The notes beneath the pieces were generated by a model. That model searched no databases, had not been told where the DNA came from, and was given only the letters and a program-made list of their open reading frames with translations. 64,000 nucleotides of DNA from the NCBI RefSeq assembly GCF_900114705.1, contig NZ_FOTW01000007.1, positions 248,001 through 312,000 on the forward strand, given 5' to 3'. The position numbers were made by a program, and so were the translations under genes. The stretch is from Rugamonas rubra. GTDB taxonomy: Bacteria > Pseudomonadota > Gammaproteobacteria > Burkholderiales > Burkholderiaceae_D. This document shows positions 45,612-54,573 of the stretch, piece after piece (position 1 is the first letter of the stretch; every line of letters starts with the position of its first letter).

Positions 45612-46381
45612 CAGTGCGCCCCTTCCAATACCGCCGCTTCGCTGCCCATGTAGGCTTCCATCACCAGGGCGTTGCTGGAGACCTCGGCGTAGCTGCCCTC
45701 GGCCAACATGGCGCCGCGCTGCAGGACGGAGATCTTGTCGCAGATGCCGGACACCACCTTCATGTTGTGCTCGACCATCAGGATGGTGCGGCCGGCCGAG
45801 ACCTTCTTGATCAGCTCGGTGACGCGGTGCACGTCCTCGTGGCCCATGCCCTGGGTCGGCTCGTCGAGCAGCATCAGCTCGGGCTCCATCGCCAGGGTGG
45901 TGGCGATCTCCAGCGCGCGCTTGCGGCCGTAGGGCATGTCGACGGTGACGGTGTCGGCGAACTCGGTCAGGTCGACCTCGGCCAACAGCTGCATGGCGCG
46001 CTCGTTGAGCTGCGACAGGGAACGCTCGCTCTGCCAGAAATTGAAGCTGGTGCCGAGCTGGCGTTGCAGGCCGATGCGCACATTCTGCAACACCGTCAGG
46101 TGGGGAAACACGGCGGAGATCTGGAACGAGCGGATCACCCCCATGCGGGCGATCTGGGCCGGTTTGGCCGCCGTGATGTCGTTGCCGTTGAATAGGATCT
46201 GGCCCGAGGTGGGCACCAGGAACTTGGTGAGAAGGTTGAAGCAAGTGGTCTTGCCGGCGCCATTGGGGCCGATCAGCGCGTGGATGTGGCCGCGCTGAAC
46301 CTGTAGATTGACCCCGTTAACGGCGGTGAAGCCCTTGAACTCCTTGGTCAAATTTCTTGTTTCCAAGATAACGCTGGACAT
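45611..46381 (-). CDS. livG: Branched-chain amino-acid-type ABC ATPase LivG
   Basis: A 256-residue ATPase with Walker A GPNGAGKTTCFNLLTKF, the LivG-specific insert around residues 85-125, signature-region sequence MPYGRKRALEIATTLA (Y-G-R in place of S-G-G) and Walker B LMLLDEPTQGMGHED. The first gene of the operon, with TAGGAG 5 bases before the ATG. Confidence 0.94.
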   Translation of the reverse strand: MSSVILETRNLTKEFKGFTAVNGVNLQVQRGHIHALIGPNGAGKTTCFNLLTKFLVPTSGQILFNGNDITAAKPAQIARMGVIRSFQISAVFPHLTVLQNVRIGLQRQLGTSFNFWQSERSLSQLNERAMQLLAEVDLTEFADTVTVDMPYGRKRALEIATTLAMEPELMLLDEPTQGMGHEDVHRVTELIKKVSAGRTILMVEHNMKVVSGICDKISVLQRGAMLAEGSYAEVSSNALVMEAYMGSEAAVLEGAH

Positions 46382-46425
46382 CGTGTCTCCTAGTTATTCT
46401 TTGCAAACTATCAAATTTTTTTCAG

Positions 46426-46454
46426 ATAATACACACTAATATTTTGGCTAACAA
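46426..46454 (-). promoter_or_regulatory. Sigma-70 promoter of the liv operon
   Basis: Minus strand TTGTTA (46449-46454), 17-base spacer, TATTAT (46426-46431), about 45 bases before livG. The region is AT-rich, and a GATCAAAAGATC palindrome (46472-46483) lies upstream and may bind a regulator. Confidence 0.65.
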
Positions 46455-46537
46455 TACAGTATAACTACCATGATCTTTTGATCTATGCCTATCATCGAAA
46501 CGTCATTCATTGTAGAAATTACGACATTTCAATAATG

Positions 46538-48163
46538 TCATTTCCATGATGAATGAACCATTTGCGCGGCCTTCTCCGCGATCATAATCGTCGGCGAATT
46601 GGTGTTGCCGGAAGTGATGGTCGGCATCACCGAGGCGTCCACCACGCGCAGGCCGGCCACGCCGAGCACGCGCAACTGGCTGTCGACCACGGCGCCCGGA
46701 TCGCCGGCGCGGCCCATGCGGCAGGTGCCGACCGGGTGGAAGATGGTGGTGCCGATGGCCGCCGCCGCCTGGCTCAGCTCCTCCTCGCTCTGGTAGGCCG
46801 GGCCCGGCTTGAACTCCTCGGGCGCGTAGCGTTGCAGGGCCGGCGCGGCAACGATGCGGCGGGTCAGGGCCAGCGCGGCGGCGGCGACGCGGCGGTCCTC
46901 GGCCGTGCTCAGGTACATCGGCGAGATCTTCGGCGCGGCGTAGGAATCGGCCGAGGCGATGCGCACATGGCCGCGCGAGCTCGGCCGCAGGTTGCAGACG
47001 CTGGCGGTGAAGGCGGGAAAGGCGTGCAGCGGCTCGCCGAACTTCTCCAGCGACAGCGGCTGCACGTGGTATTGCAGGTTGGGTGTGGCCTGGCCCGGGT
47101 CGGAGCGGGCGAAGGCGCCCAGCTGCGACGGCGCCATCGACATGGGCCCGCTTTGCCGCAGCGCGTATTCGAGGCCGATTTTCATTTTGCCGTACCAGTT
47201 GCCGGCCATGGTGTTGAGGGTCTTGGCGCCGCTCACCTTGAACACCATGCGCAGTTGCAAATGGTCCTGCAGGTTGGCGCCGACGCCGTCCAGCTCGGCC
47301 AATGGCGCGATGCCGTGCTCATGCAGCAAGGCCGCCGGGCCGACGCCGGACAGCTGCAAAATCTGCGGCGAGCCGACCGCGCCGGCCGTCAGCAAGGTTT
47401 CGCGGACGGCCTCGGCGCGGTAGGTGGTGCCGCCGCCGCTGAACACCACGCCACGGCAAACGGCGCCCTGCCCGCCCCGCTCGATCAGCAGCTTTTCGAC
47501 GTGGCAGCCGGTCATGATGGTCAGGTTGGGCCGGGCCGAGGCCGGCTTGAGGAAGGCCTTGGCGGTGTTCCAGCGGATGCCGCGTTTCTGGTTGACCTCG
47601 AAATAGGCGCAGCCGGCGTTGTCGCCACGGTTGAAATCGTCGATCCTGGCGATGCCCGTTTCGGCGGCGGCGTCGCGGAAGGCGTCGAGAATTTTCCACG
47701 ACAAACGTTGTTTTTCCACACGCCATTCGCCGCCGGCACCGTGTTCGGCGCCGGCGCCGCCGTGGTGGTCCTCGCTCAGCTTGAACAAGGGCAGCACCTG
47801 GTCCCAGCGCCAGCTGGCGTCGCCGCACAGCTCGGCCCATTGGTCGTAGTCGCCGGCCTGGCCGCGCATGTAGATCATGCCGTTGATCGACGAGCTGCCG
47901 CCCAACACCTTGCCGCGCGGATAAAGCAGGCTGCGCCCGCCCAGGCCGGCATCGGCCTCGGTGCGGAAACGCCAGTCGGTGCGCGGGTTGTCGATGCAGT
48001 GCAGATAGCCGACCGGGATGTGGATCCACACATAGTCGTCCTTGCCGCCCGCCTCGATCAGCAAGACGTTGGCGTGCTTGTCGCGGCTGAGCCGGTTGGC
48101 CAGCACGCAGCCCGCCGTACCGGCCCCAACAATGATGTAGTCGTACTGTCCAGCTGATTCCAA
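46538..48163 (-). CDS. GMC-family FAD oxidoreductase (choline dehydrogenase-like)
   Basis: A 541-residue flavoprotein. The FAD motif is YIIVGAGTAGCVLANRLSRD. GMC signature 1 is GKVLGGSSSINGMIYMRGQ and signature 2 is GSPQILQLSGVGPA. The C-terminal active-site His is in IFHPVGTCRMGRAGD. It oxidises an alcohol; choline is possible, but no betaine aldehyde dehydrogenase or BetI is nearby, so a different alcohol is as likely. Confidence 0.92.
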   Translation of the reverse strand: MESAGQYDYIIVGAGTAGCVLANRLSRDKHANVLLIEAGGKDDYVWIHIPVGYLHCIDNPRTDWRFRTEADAGLGGRSLLYPRGKVLGGSSSINGMIYMRGQAGDYDQWAELCGDASWRWDQVLPLFKLSEDHHGGAGAEHGAGGEWRVEKQRLSWKILDAFRDAAAETGIARIDDFNRGDNAGCAYFEVNQKRGIRWNTAKAFLKPASARPNLTIMTGCHVEKLLIERGGQGAVCRGVVFSGGGTTYRAEAVRETLLTAGAVGSPQILQLSGVGPAALLHEHGIAPLAELDGVGANLQDHLQLRMVFKVSGAKTLNTMAGNWYGKMKIGLEYALRQSGPMSMAPSQLGAFARSDPGQATPNLQYHVQPLSLEKFGEPLHAFPAFTASVCNLRPSSRGHVRIASADSYAAPKISPMYLSTAEDRRVAAAALALTRRIVAAPALQRYAPEEFKPGPAYQSEEELSQAAAAIGTTIFHPVGTCRMGRAGDPGAVVDSQLRVLGVAGLRVVDASVMPTITSGNTNSPTIMIAEKAAQMVHSSWK

Positions 48164-48312
48164 GACCTCTCCTCCAAGGAAATACGCGTTGGCAGTCTGC
48201 GCTGCCTAAGGCGAACTCAACAATTATGCGACGGACGTGCGGCGGCCATGGCGACCAAGCTCCGTGGCCGGCGCGGAAGGCAAGTCGCCTCGCCGCCGTC
48301 CGGTACCGGTGC

Positions 48313-49350
48313 TCAAGCCGCAGCGATTTCCGCCAACAGGGTCGCCACCAGCCGCGCGGCCGGCATCGGCCGCGCCCGCGCCACGCCGGTGCCGCACCAC
48401 AGCGACATCAATTCGGTGTCGCCGCGCTTGCCGGCCTCGGCGCGGATGGCGCCGGTCAGCGCGTTCTGGATCGGATAGGCCGGCACCTGCGCCTCGACGG
48501 GCGCCATCAGGCTCATGAAACGGTTCTCCAGCCCGCGCGCGTAGCGGCCGGAAAAACTGCGCGTCAAGCGGGTCGCCGGCCGGTCGGGCGCCAGCAGGCG
48601 CGCCTTGTAGGCCGGCGTGATGGCGGACTCGTCGACCACCAGGAAGGCCGTGCCCATCTGCACCGCGACGGCGCCCAGGTCCAGCGCCCGCTTGATGTCG
48701 GCGCCGTCCATGATGCCGCCGGCGGACACCACGGGAATGTTGACCGCCGCCACCACCGCCGCCAGCAAGTCGAAGCTGGACAAGGTGGCGTCCTCCTGGC
48801 GGCCGAGGAAGGTGCCGCGATGGCCGCCCGATTCGACGCCGGAGGCGATCACGGCGTCGGCGCCGACCTCCTGCCAGGCCAGCGCCTCGGCCACCGTGGT
48901 GATGGTGCCGACGACGACGATGCCGGCCGCGCGCAGGCGCGCGACTTGCTCGGCGCCGAGGATGTTGAAGGTGAAACTGGCCACGGCGGGACGCAACTCG
49001 AGCAGTGTTTCAAACTGGGCGGAGAATTCCTCGCACCATTTGGCCGGCAGCGGCAGTTCGTCCCAACCCAGCACGTCGAGCACCGGGCGCAGCAGTAGGC
49101 GCGCCTGTTCCAACTCGGCGGGATCGACTTGTGGGATGGTTTGGACGAAGAAGTTCAGCGCGAAAGGCCGTGCCGTCAGGCTGCGGATCTGCTCGACCTG
49201 GCTGCGCATGGCATCCGGCGTAAGCAGCGAACAAGCCAGCGATCCGAGCGCGCCGGCGTTGGAGACGGCGGCGATTTGGGCCGGTGTGTTCTGTCCGCCG
49301 GCGGTCGGGCCTTGAATGATTGGGTGTGGAAAAAGTGTTCGTAAAACCAT
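48313..49350 (-). CDS. Nitronate monooxygenase family protein
   Basis: A 345-residue FMN TIM-barrel enzyme of the 2-nitropropane dioxygenase family, which oxidises alkyl nitronates. PIIQGPTAGGQNTPAQIAAVSNAGALGSLA, with residues near the flavin, comes first; the phosphate-binding GADAVIASGVESGGHRG and IPVVSAGGIMDG are clear. I start at the second Met (49350). It reads away from the DnaA-box region. Confidence 0.9.
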   Translation of the reverse strand: MVLRTLFPHPIIQGPTAGGQNTPAQIAAVSNAGALGSLACSLLTPDAMRSQVEQIRSLTARPFALNFFVQTIPQVDPAELEQARLLLRPVLDVLGWDELPLPAKWCEEFSAQFETLLELRPAVASFTFNILGAEQVARLRAAGIVVVGTITTVAEALAWQEVGADAVIASGVESGGHRGTFLGRQEDATLSSFDLLAAVVAAVNIPVVSAGGIMDGADIKRALDLGAVAVQMGTAFLVVDESAITPAYKARLLAPDRPATRLTRSFSGRYARGLENRFMSLMAPVEAQVPAYPIQNALTGAIRAEAGKRGDTELMSLWCGTGVARARPMPAARLVATLLAEIAAA

Positions 49351-49420
49351 CAATTACCCTCCGAAAACTGCGTGATCGGCCGGTTTTTGCCTTCAATTTA
49401 AGCAAAAAATGGCATTTCAT

Positions 49421-49640
49421 CTGTGGATAACTCTATGGATATCCACAGGCACCGAATGTGAGTAAACAAAATTTTTTTTGGGTCACGTTTTTTTATCCCA
49501 AAACAGTTCCCAGCTCATACAGCGTTTACGCGCCCGCTTATGCATCTCGCAAACGCTTGATTCTAATTCAAAATCAGGACTTATCCACAGAAAGGTGTCT
49601 ACGTTAACAACTACTACTATTTTTATATCTATATCTTTAC
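49421..49640 (+). other. oriC: Origin-like module A: DnaA boxes, DnaA-trio-like tract, AT-rich element
   Basis: TGTGGATAA (49422-49430) and ATATCCACA (49439-49447) form an inverted pair. After about 130 bases comes TTATCCACA (49581-49589), then CTACTACTATTTTTATATC (49611-49629). DnaA box plus repeated CTA triplets plus AT-rich DNA is the arrangement known from bacterial unwinding elements. Modules B and C repeat the same order and spacing. An additional TTATCCCA lies at 49493-49500. Confidence 0.8.
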
Positions 49641-49909
49641 AGTAAACCAAAGCCAACGCGAAAGGAACCGAAACCCCAAAACCCCACCCCAACCGACGGC
49701 AAAACCACAGGCAAGGCAAATTCCTTGCCCTAGAGCAGAAAACGTTTTTCGCCCACAAAGCTTGCCCCTATACTGAAATCGCCTAGCAAGCCCAAAAACG
49801 GAGCCAATTTGCCTATCCCGTGCAAGCCTCGACGCCTTGCCTGTCGACGAGTTCCGCTCGTCGCAATAGCGACTCTCGTTTTGCATGTTTATCGCCGGAT
49901 GGCTCAACG
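49641..49909. other. Spacer between module A and the GGDEF-EAL gene
   Basis: A/C-rich on the plus strand with no credible gene. It should contain the GGDEF-EAL promoter; AGGCAAGGCAAATTCCTTGCC includes GGCAAATTCCTTGCC-like dyad symmetry near 49715-49730. Confidence 0.5.
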
Positions 49910-52900
49910 ATGAGCGTCCCGCACTATTTTTCGCTGAAGCATTTCCCCCGCTCCAAGGCGTATCTCCGCTTCCGCCGCCGGCTTTGTGCCGGACTGTTGT
50001 TGATGGCTTTGTTGACCATTGCCGTGGTCAGCCTGCAATTGCGCGCCTCCAATGTCGAACGCGACCACGCGGCGCGCCAGCAAACCCAGAATTTTGTCCA
50101 GGCCATGGAAGCCCATGTGCTCAACACCATCCAATTCGTCGATTTATCTCTGCAGGGATATTCGAACGCCATCAAGATGCTGCCGCTCGAGCAAAGCAGT
50201 TCGCCGCACGCCATGGCGACACTGTTGTCGCCGCGCAGTTCCAGTTTCAGCCGCGATTTTTGGCTCAGTTTCATCGACGCCAAAGGCCAGGGCGTTGCCT
50301 CGTCGAACAAGCTGTCGGTGGCCGGCACGAACTACGCCGACCGCGACTATTTCCAAGCGCATATCAAGCCGGGCGGTTCCCCCGGCTTGTTCGTCGGTGG
50401 CCCGGCGATTGGCAAGGTCAGCAAGGAACGGCTGTTTTTCCTCAGTCGTCGTGTCGAGGACGCGAACGGCCAGTTGCTGGGCGTGATCGTCGCGCCCTTG
50501 AATGTCATATATTTCGGCAAGGTATTCGAAAAGTCCCGCTTCAGCCCGGACGTGTCGATCAGCCTGGTGCACAGCAACGGCAAAGTCATCGCCCGGGCGC
50601 CGAATTTCGAGGAATCGTTCAATTTCGACCTGAGCCGCACCGCCTTGTTTCAAAACGTCGCGAAAGGCAAGCACGGCACCTATCAAACGGTCAGCTCGAT
50701 CGACGGTCAATCGCGTATTTTCAGCTTTCGCGTGCTCGACGGCCTGCCCTTGATCGTCGTGGTCGGCAGTTCCGACGAGGAATCCAAGCGCGTCTTCGAC
50801 AACAACGTGCTGTTCGCTGGCGCTGGTGTGCTGCTGTTGCTCCTGCTGATGCTGGCCGGCGGCCATTTCGCCCTGCGCTCCTACGCCAAACTGGAGGAGC
50901 GCGAATTGCGCTACCGGCTGCTGTACGCCTCGAGCCGCGACACCGAGCAAAAATTGTCGGTCAGCGAGCAGCGCCTGCGCCTAGTCGCCGACAACCTGCC
51001 GGTGATGATCGCCTACATCGACAAGGATTTGCGCTACGAATTCACCAACCGCAAGTTCGACACGGTGTTCGAGATCCCCTACCAAAGCGGTCCCGGCCGC
51101 AAAGTGGTCGACGTGGTCAGTCCGGCCATCTTTAAGCAGGCCGAACAGCATTTGCACGATGTATTGGGCGGAAAATTCGTCTATTTCGAACGGCTGGTCA
51201 GCGGTCCCGCCGGCGAACGTTGGGACGGCGTCAGCTACGTGCCCGATGTGCAGCCGGACGGCACGGTGAGTGGCCTGTTTTTGATGGTGGAGGACATCAC
51301 CGAGCGCAAAAAGAATGAGGAATCGACCAAGTTGGCGGCGCTGATGTACCAAAACAGCGCCGAGGGCATGCTGGTGACCGACGCCGAGGGCCGCATCCTG
51401 TCGGTCAATCCGGCGTTTTCGCAGATCAGCGGCTACGCCGAGCGGGAGGTGCTGGGCCGGCGCGCCTATGAATTGACCTCCGGCAAGCAGGATTTGAGCT
51501 TTTTCACCCAAGTGCGCCAGGCGGTTGGCCGCACCGGCCACTGGGCCGGCGAAATCTGGCACCAGCACAAGAACGGCGAGCACTATCTGGTGTCGCTGCG
51601 CTTCAACACCGTGTTCGACGAGCAGGGCCAGGTGTTCCGCATGGTCGCGCTGTTCACCGACATCACGAAGAAAAAGGCCTCGGAGGAGTTGATCTGGAAG
51701 CAGGCCAACTTCGACGCGCTGACCGGCTTGCCGAACCGCCGCATGTTCCACGAGCATTTGCGGCTGGAAATGAAGAAAACCGACCGCTCGCACCTGCCCA
51801 TGGCGCTGGTGTTCATCGATCTCGACCATTTCAAGGAGATCAACGACACCCTGGGCCACGACAAGGGCGACATGTTGCTCAAACAAGTGGCGGAACGACT
51901 GGGCCAGTGCGTGCGCGGCACCGACATCGTGGCCAGGCTGGGCGGCGACGAGTTCACCGTGATCCTCAGCGAGCTGCACAATTCCAGCGACGTGGCGCGC
52001 ATCGCCCAGGAAATCTTGAAAAAGATGGCGGCGCCGTTCTCGCTGAACGACGATATCGCGCACATCTCGTCGAGCATCGGCATCACGCTCTACCCCGACG
52101 ACGGCGACACCGCCGAAACCTTGATGAAAAACGCCGACCAGGCGATGTACGCCGCCAAGCAGCAGGGCCGCAACCGTTACAACTACTTCGCCCCCTTCAT
52201 GCAGGAGGCGACGCGGGTGCGCATGGCCTTGGGCAACGAAATGCGCGAGGCGGTCGAGCGCGAGGAATTGCGCATCGTGTTCCAGCCGATCATCGAGCTG
52301 GCCAGCGGCCGTATCTGCAAGGCGGAGGCCTTGGTGCGCTGGCAACATCCCCAGCGCGGATTGATGAGCCCGCATGAATTCATCGCCATCGCCGAACACA
52401 CCGGCGCCATTGTCGGCATCGGCGACTGGGTGTTCCGCCAGGCGGCGCGCGAGGCCAAGCGGCTGCAGCAGATGGCCCTGCCGGAATTCCAGATCTGCGT
52501 GAACAAGTCGGCCTGGCAGTTCCGCGACGACGGCAGCAACTACCAGGAATGGCTGGATTTTCTGGCCGAACTGGATTTGCAGGCCCACAACATCATCATC
52601 GAAGTGACGGAAGACCTACTGCTCGACCCGGCCAGCGCCATCGCCGACAAGTTCAAGGCCTTCCGCGCCGCCAATATGCAGGTGTCCTTGGACGATTTCG
52701 GCACCGGTTACTGCTCGGTGGCGTTTTTGAAGCGTTACGACATCGACTACATCAAGATCGACCCGAGTTTTGTCTCGAATCTGGCGGAAGGCACCGACGG
52801 CATCACCTTATGCGGGGCAATTATCGCCATGGCGCACAAACTGGGCATCCAGGTGATCGCCGAAGGCATCGAAACGCCGCAGCAAATGCAGGCTTTGCAG

Positions 52901-53035
52901 TCGGTTGGCTGTGATTTTGGCCAGGGTTACCTGTTCTCCAAGCCGATTTCGGGGCTGGAACTGGAGAAAAGCATCAAAAACCAGTATGCCCCTGTGGATA
53001 AGTCGCTGGATATCCACAGGACGACTTGTGAGTAA
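49910..53035 (+). CDS. Membrane-bound sensor diguanylate cyclase/phosphodiesterase (dCache-PAS-PAS-GGDEF-EAL)
   Basis: A 1041-residue c-di-GMP enzyme. TM helix 1 (about 25-45), a periplasmic double-Cache-like domain, TM helix 2 (about 300-322), two PAS domains (about 350-600), GGDEF (about 620-780; RLGGDEFTVI intact, DALTGLPNRR) and EAL (about 800-1030). The EAL motif is EALVRW, with CVNKS, EVTEDLLL, DDFGTGY, YIKID and IAEGIET all kept, so both activities look possible. The start at 49910 puts TM1 near the N-terminus; GTG at 49820 is an alternative. The last 14 codons are formed by the first DnaA boxes of module B. Confidence 0.93.
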   Translation: MSVPHYFSLKHFPRSKAYLRFRRRLCAGLLLMALLTIAVVSLQLRASNVERDHAARQQTQNFVQAMEAHVLNTIQFVDLSLQGYSNAIKMLPLEQSSSPHAMATLLSPRSSSFSRDFWLSFIDAKGQGVASSNKLSVAGTNYADRDYFQAHIKPGGSPGLFVGGPAIGKVSKERLFFLSRRVEDANGQLLGVIVAPLNVIYFGKVFEKSRFSPDVSISLVHSNGKVIARAPNFEESFNFDLSRTALFQNVAKGKHGTYQTVSSIDGQSRIFSFRVLDGLPLIVVVGSSDEESKRVFDNNVLFAGAGVLLLLLLMLAGGHFALRSYAKLEERELRYRLLYASSRDTEQKLSVSEQRLRLVADNLPVMIAYIDKDLRYEFTNRKFDTVFEIPYQSGPGRKVVDVVSPAIFKQAEQHLHDVLGGKFVYFERLVSGPAGERWDGVSYVPDVQPDGTVSGLFLMVEDITERKKNEESTKLAALMYQNSAEGMLVTDAEGRILSVNPAFSQISGYAEREVLGRRAYELTSGKQDLSFFTQVRQAVGRTGHWAGEIWHQHKNGEHYLVSLRFNTVFDEQGQVFRMVALFTDITKKKASEELIWKQANFDALTGLPNRRMFHEHLRLEMKKTDRSHLPMALVFIDLDHFKEINDTLGHDKGDMLLKQVAERLGQCVRGTDIVARLGGDEFTVILSELHNSSDVARIAQEILKKMAAPFSLNDDIAHISSSIGITLYPDDGDTAETLMKNADQAMYAAKQQGRNRYNYFAPFMQEATRVRMALGNEMREAVEREELRIVFQPIIELASGRICKAEALVRWQHPQRGLMSPHEFIAIAEHTGAIVGIGDWVFRQAAREAKRLQQMALPEFQICVNKSAWQFRDDGSNYQEWLDFLAELDLQAHNIIIEVTEDLLLDPASAIADKFKAFRAANMQVSLDDFGTGYCSVAFLKRYDIDYIKIDPSFVSNLAEGTDGITLCGAIIAMAHKLGIQVIAEGIETPQQMQALQSVGCDFGQGYLFSKPISGLELEKSIKNQYAPVDKSLDIHRTTCE

Positions 53036-53200
53036 GGACAAAATTGTCCAAAGGGCGACATTTTATACAGATTTACTCCTGAACTGGTACAGCGCTTGTC
53101 CGAGCGCTTATCTTTGTCGTAAACGGATGATTTTTAAGCTGTTAACAGGGTTATCCACAGAAAAACGCGCGTTTACTACTACTACTATTTTTGTATAAAA
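52992..53200 (+). other. oriC: Origin-like module B: DnaA boxes, GC-rich spacer, DnaA-trio-like tract, AT-rich element
   Basis: TGTGGATAA (52993-53001), ATATCCACA (53010-53018), then TTATCCACA (53151-53159), GC-rich ACGCGCG (53165-53171) and TTTACTACTACTACTATTTT (53172-53191) with TATAAAA after it. This is the cleanest copy: box, GC spacer, triplet run, AT-rich. It begins within the 3' end of the GGDEF-EAL gene. Confidence 0.85.
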
Positions 53201-53413
53201 GCTTTAGTAAACAACTAAAGAACACGCCGAAGGCGGTTCGAAAAAAAATTTTCGTTTACTCCCCTACTCAAAAACGACAAACGGCAAGCTCCAACTGCGC
53301 CTGTGTAGAAACGTCGTTTTGTTCGCCAAAGCACAACTCTGAACGTCCTAAACAGCAAAAACGGTCTGCAACATGTCAAACTGGCACTGAAAAGCCATTT
53401 TTTAGCCTTTCGT
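53201..53413. other. Spacer between modules B and C
   Basis: A/C-rich on the plus strand. A 105-codon frame crosses it, but its product has no recognisable feature and it runs through module C, so I see no gene here. Confidence 0.55.
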
Positions 53414-53637
53414 CTGTGGACAACTGCCTGCATATCCACAGGATGAGATGTGGGAAAAGTCGATCTTTGTCCACAAGCACTTTTTTATCCCGAACTCATC
53501 CTGTCTAGATACAATGTTTGTGCAAGTACTTTTCGGCAGCCTAAGTCGATGATTTTTCTCCGGTTTACAGACTTATCCACAGAAAAGCAGTCGTTTACTA
53601 TCTACTATCAGATTTATATATATATCTTTATATAAAA
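53414..53637 (+). other. oriC: Origin-like module C: DnaA boxes, DnaA-trio-like tract, AT-rich element
   Basis: TGTGGACAA (53415-53423), ATATCCACA (53432-53440), an extra TTGTCCACA (53467-53475), then TTATCCACA (53573-53581), TTTACTATCTACTATC (53594-53609) and a long TA-rich run (53611-53636). Same order and spacing as A and B, with the most AT-rich end of the three. Confidence 0.82.
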
Positions 53638-53704
53638 CCCTAAACAAACGCCCGCAGTGGACAAAAACCGCCTTCACAACCCCAAAAAAAGCGAAATCAG
53701 GACG

Positions 53705-54478
53705 ATGAATTCAAGCAAAACGATGCGTTTAGGAGTGATCAGCGCGCTTGCCGAAGAACAGCAGGGGCTCATAGAGGCCATGCAGAGCCCCTACAAGCTC
53801 ACGCACGGCATGCGGGACTACACGGCAGGGAAGCTGTGGGAAATCGACGCTGTGTGCGTTCTGTCGCGTATAGGCAAGGTTGCAGCGGCCATGACAGCCT
53901 CCATCCTTGTGGAAAAGTTCGGAGTTACCCACATCGTCTTCACCGGCGTCGCCGGCAGCGCGGACAACTTGGTCAATGTGGGCGACATCGTGGTCGCCGA
54001 TTCGCTGTTGCAGCACGATATAGACGCCAGTCCGCTGTTTCCGCGCTACCAGGTGCCGCTGACCGGCTTGTCACATTTCGAATCGGACTTGGATTTGAGC
54101 AACCGGCTGGGCGACGCGGCCAGCCATTTCATCGAAAACACGCTGCACCAGGTCATCGAGCCGGCGGAAAAGCTGGAGTTCGGCCTGGTTCAGCCGCAGT
54201 TGCACCGCGGTTTGATCGCCAGCGGCGACCAGTTCATCCGCAGCCGCGCGCAGATCGCCTTGTTGAAGCAGGCCCATCCGGAGCTGCTGGCGGTGGAGAT
54301 GGAAGGCGCCGCCGTGGCCCAGGTGTGCTTCGAACTGGGCATCCCGTTCACCGTGATCCGGACGATTTCCGACAAGGCCAACGAGGAGGCGGCCGTCGAT
54401 TTCATGCGTTTCGTCAAATCGGTCGCCTCGCGCTACGCCTTCGACCTGATCAAGGCGTTCTGCAAAGCATCGTCGTAA
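53705..54478 (+). CDS. mtnN: 5'-methylthioadenosine/S-adenosylhomocysteine nucleosidase
   Basis: A 257-residue nucleosidase that removes adenine from MTA and SAH, feeding methionine salvage and AI-2 formation. LGVISALAEEQQGL, FTGVAGSADNLVNVGDIVVA, LAVEMEGAAVAQVC (substrate Met-Glu) and TISDKANEEA (catalytic Asp) are intact. ATG at 53705 is preceded by CAGGAC; GTG at 53657 is an unlikely alternative as it lies closer to module C and has no family similarity. Confidence 0.93.
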   Translation: MNSSKTMRLGVISALAEEQQGLIEAMQSPYKLTHGMRDYTAGKLWEIDAVCVLSRIGKVAAAMTASILVEKFGVTHIVFTGVAGSADNLVNVGDIVVADSLLQHDIDASPLFPRYQVPLTGLSHFESDLDLSNRLGDAASHFIENTLHQVIEPAEKLEFGLVQPQLHRGLIASGDQFIRSRAQIALLKQAHPELLAVEMEGAAVAQVCFELGIPFTVIRTISDKANEEAAVDFMRFVKSVASRYAFDLIKAFCKASS

Positions 54479-54481
54479 ACG

Positions 54482-54519
54482 AAAAAAGGTTCTTCGCGGC
54501 ATTACTGCCGGGAAGAACC
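54482..54519 (-). terminator. Terminator of putA, possibly shared with mtnN
   Basis: GGTTCTTC (54488-54495) and GAAGAACC (54512-54519) form a stem continued by CGGCA/TGCCG. On the minus strand six T follow (54482-54487). The plus strand has no T-run, so it mainly serves putA. The outer stem is identical to that at 39114-39141. Confidence 0.85.
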
Positions 54520-54573
54520 AAGGGAGACGACGGGTTGGCCGGAACCTTGTCCGGCCGAAAAACGCTGGTAGGC

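Noticed and set aside
49483..49758. 91-codon minus-strand frame in the origin-like region
   Set aside because: Made of DnaA-box and AT-rich sequence; composition does not resemble the genome's proteins.
53191..53508. 105-codon plus-strand frame between the GGDEF-EAL gene and mtnN
   Set aside because: It passes through the DnaA boxes of module C, is low in complexity and has no recognisable feature.
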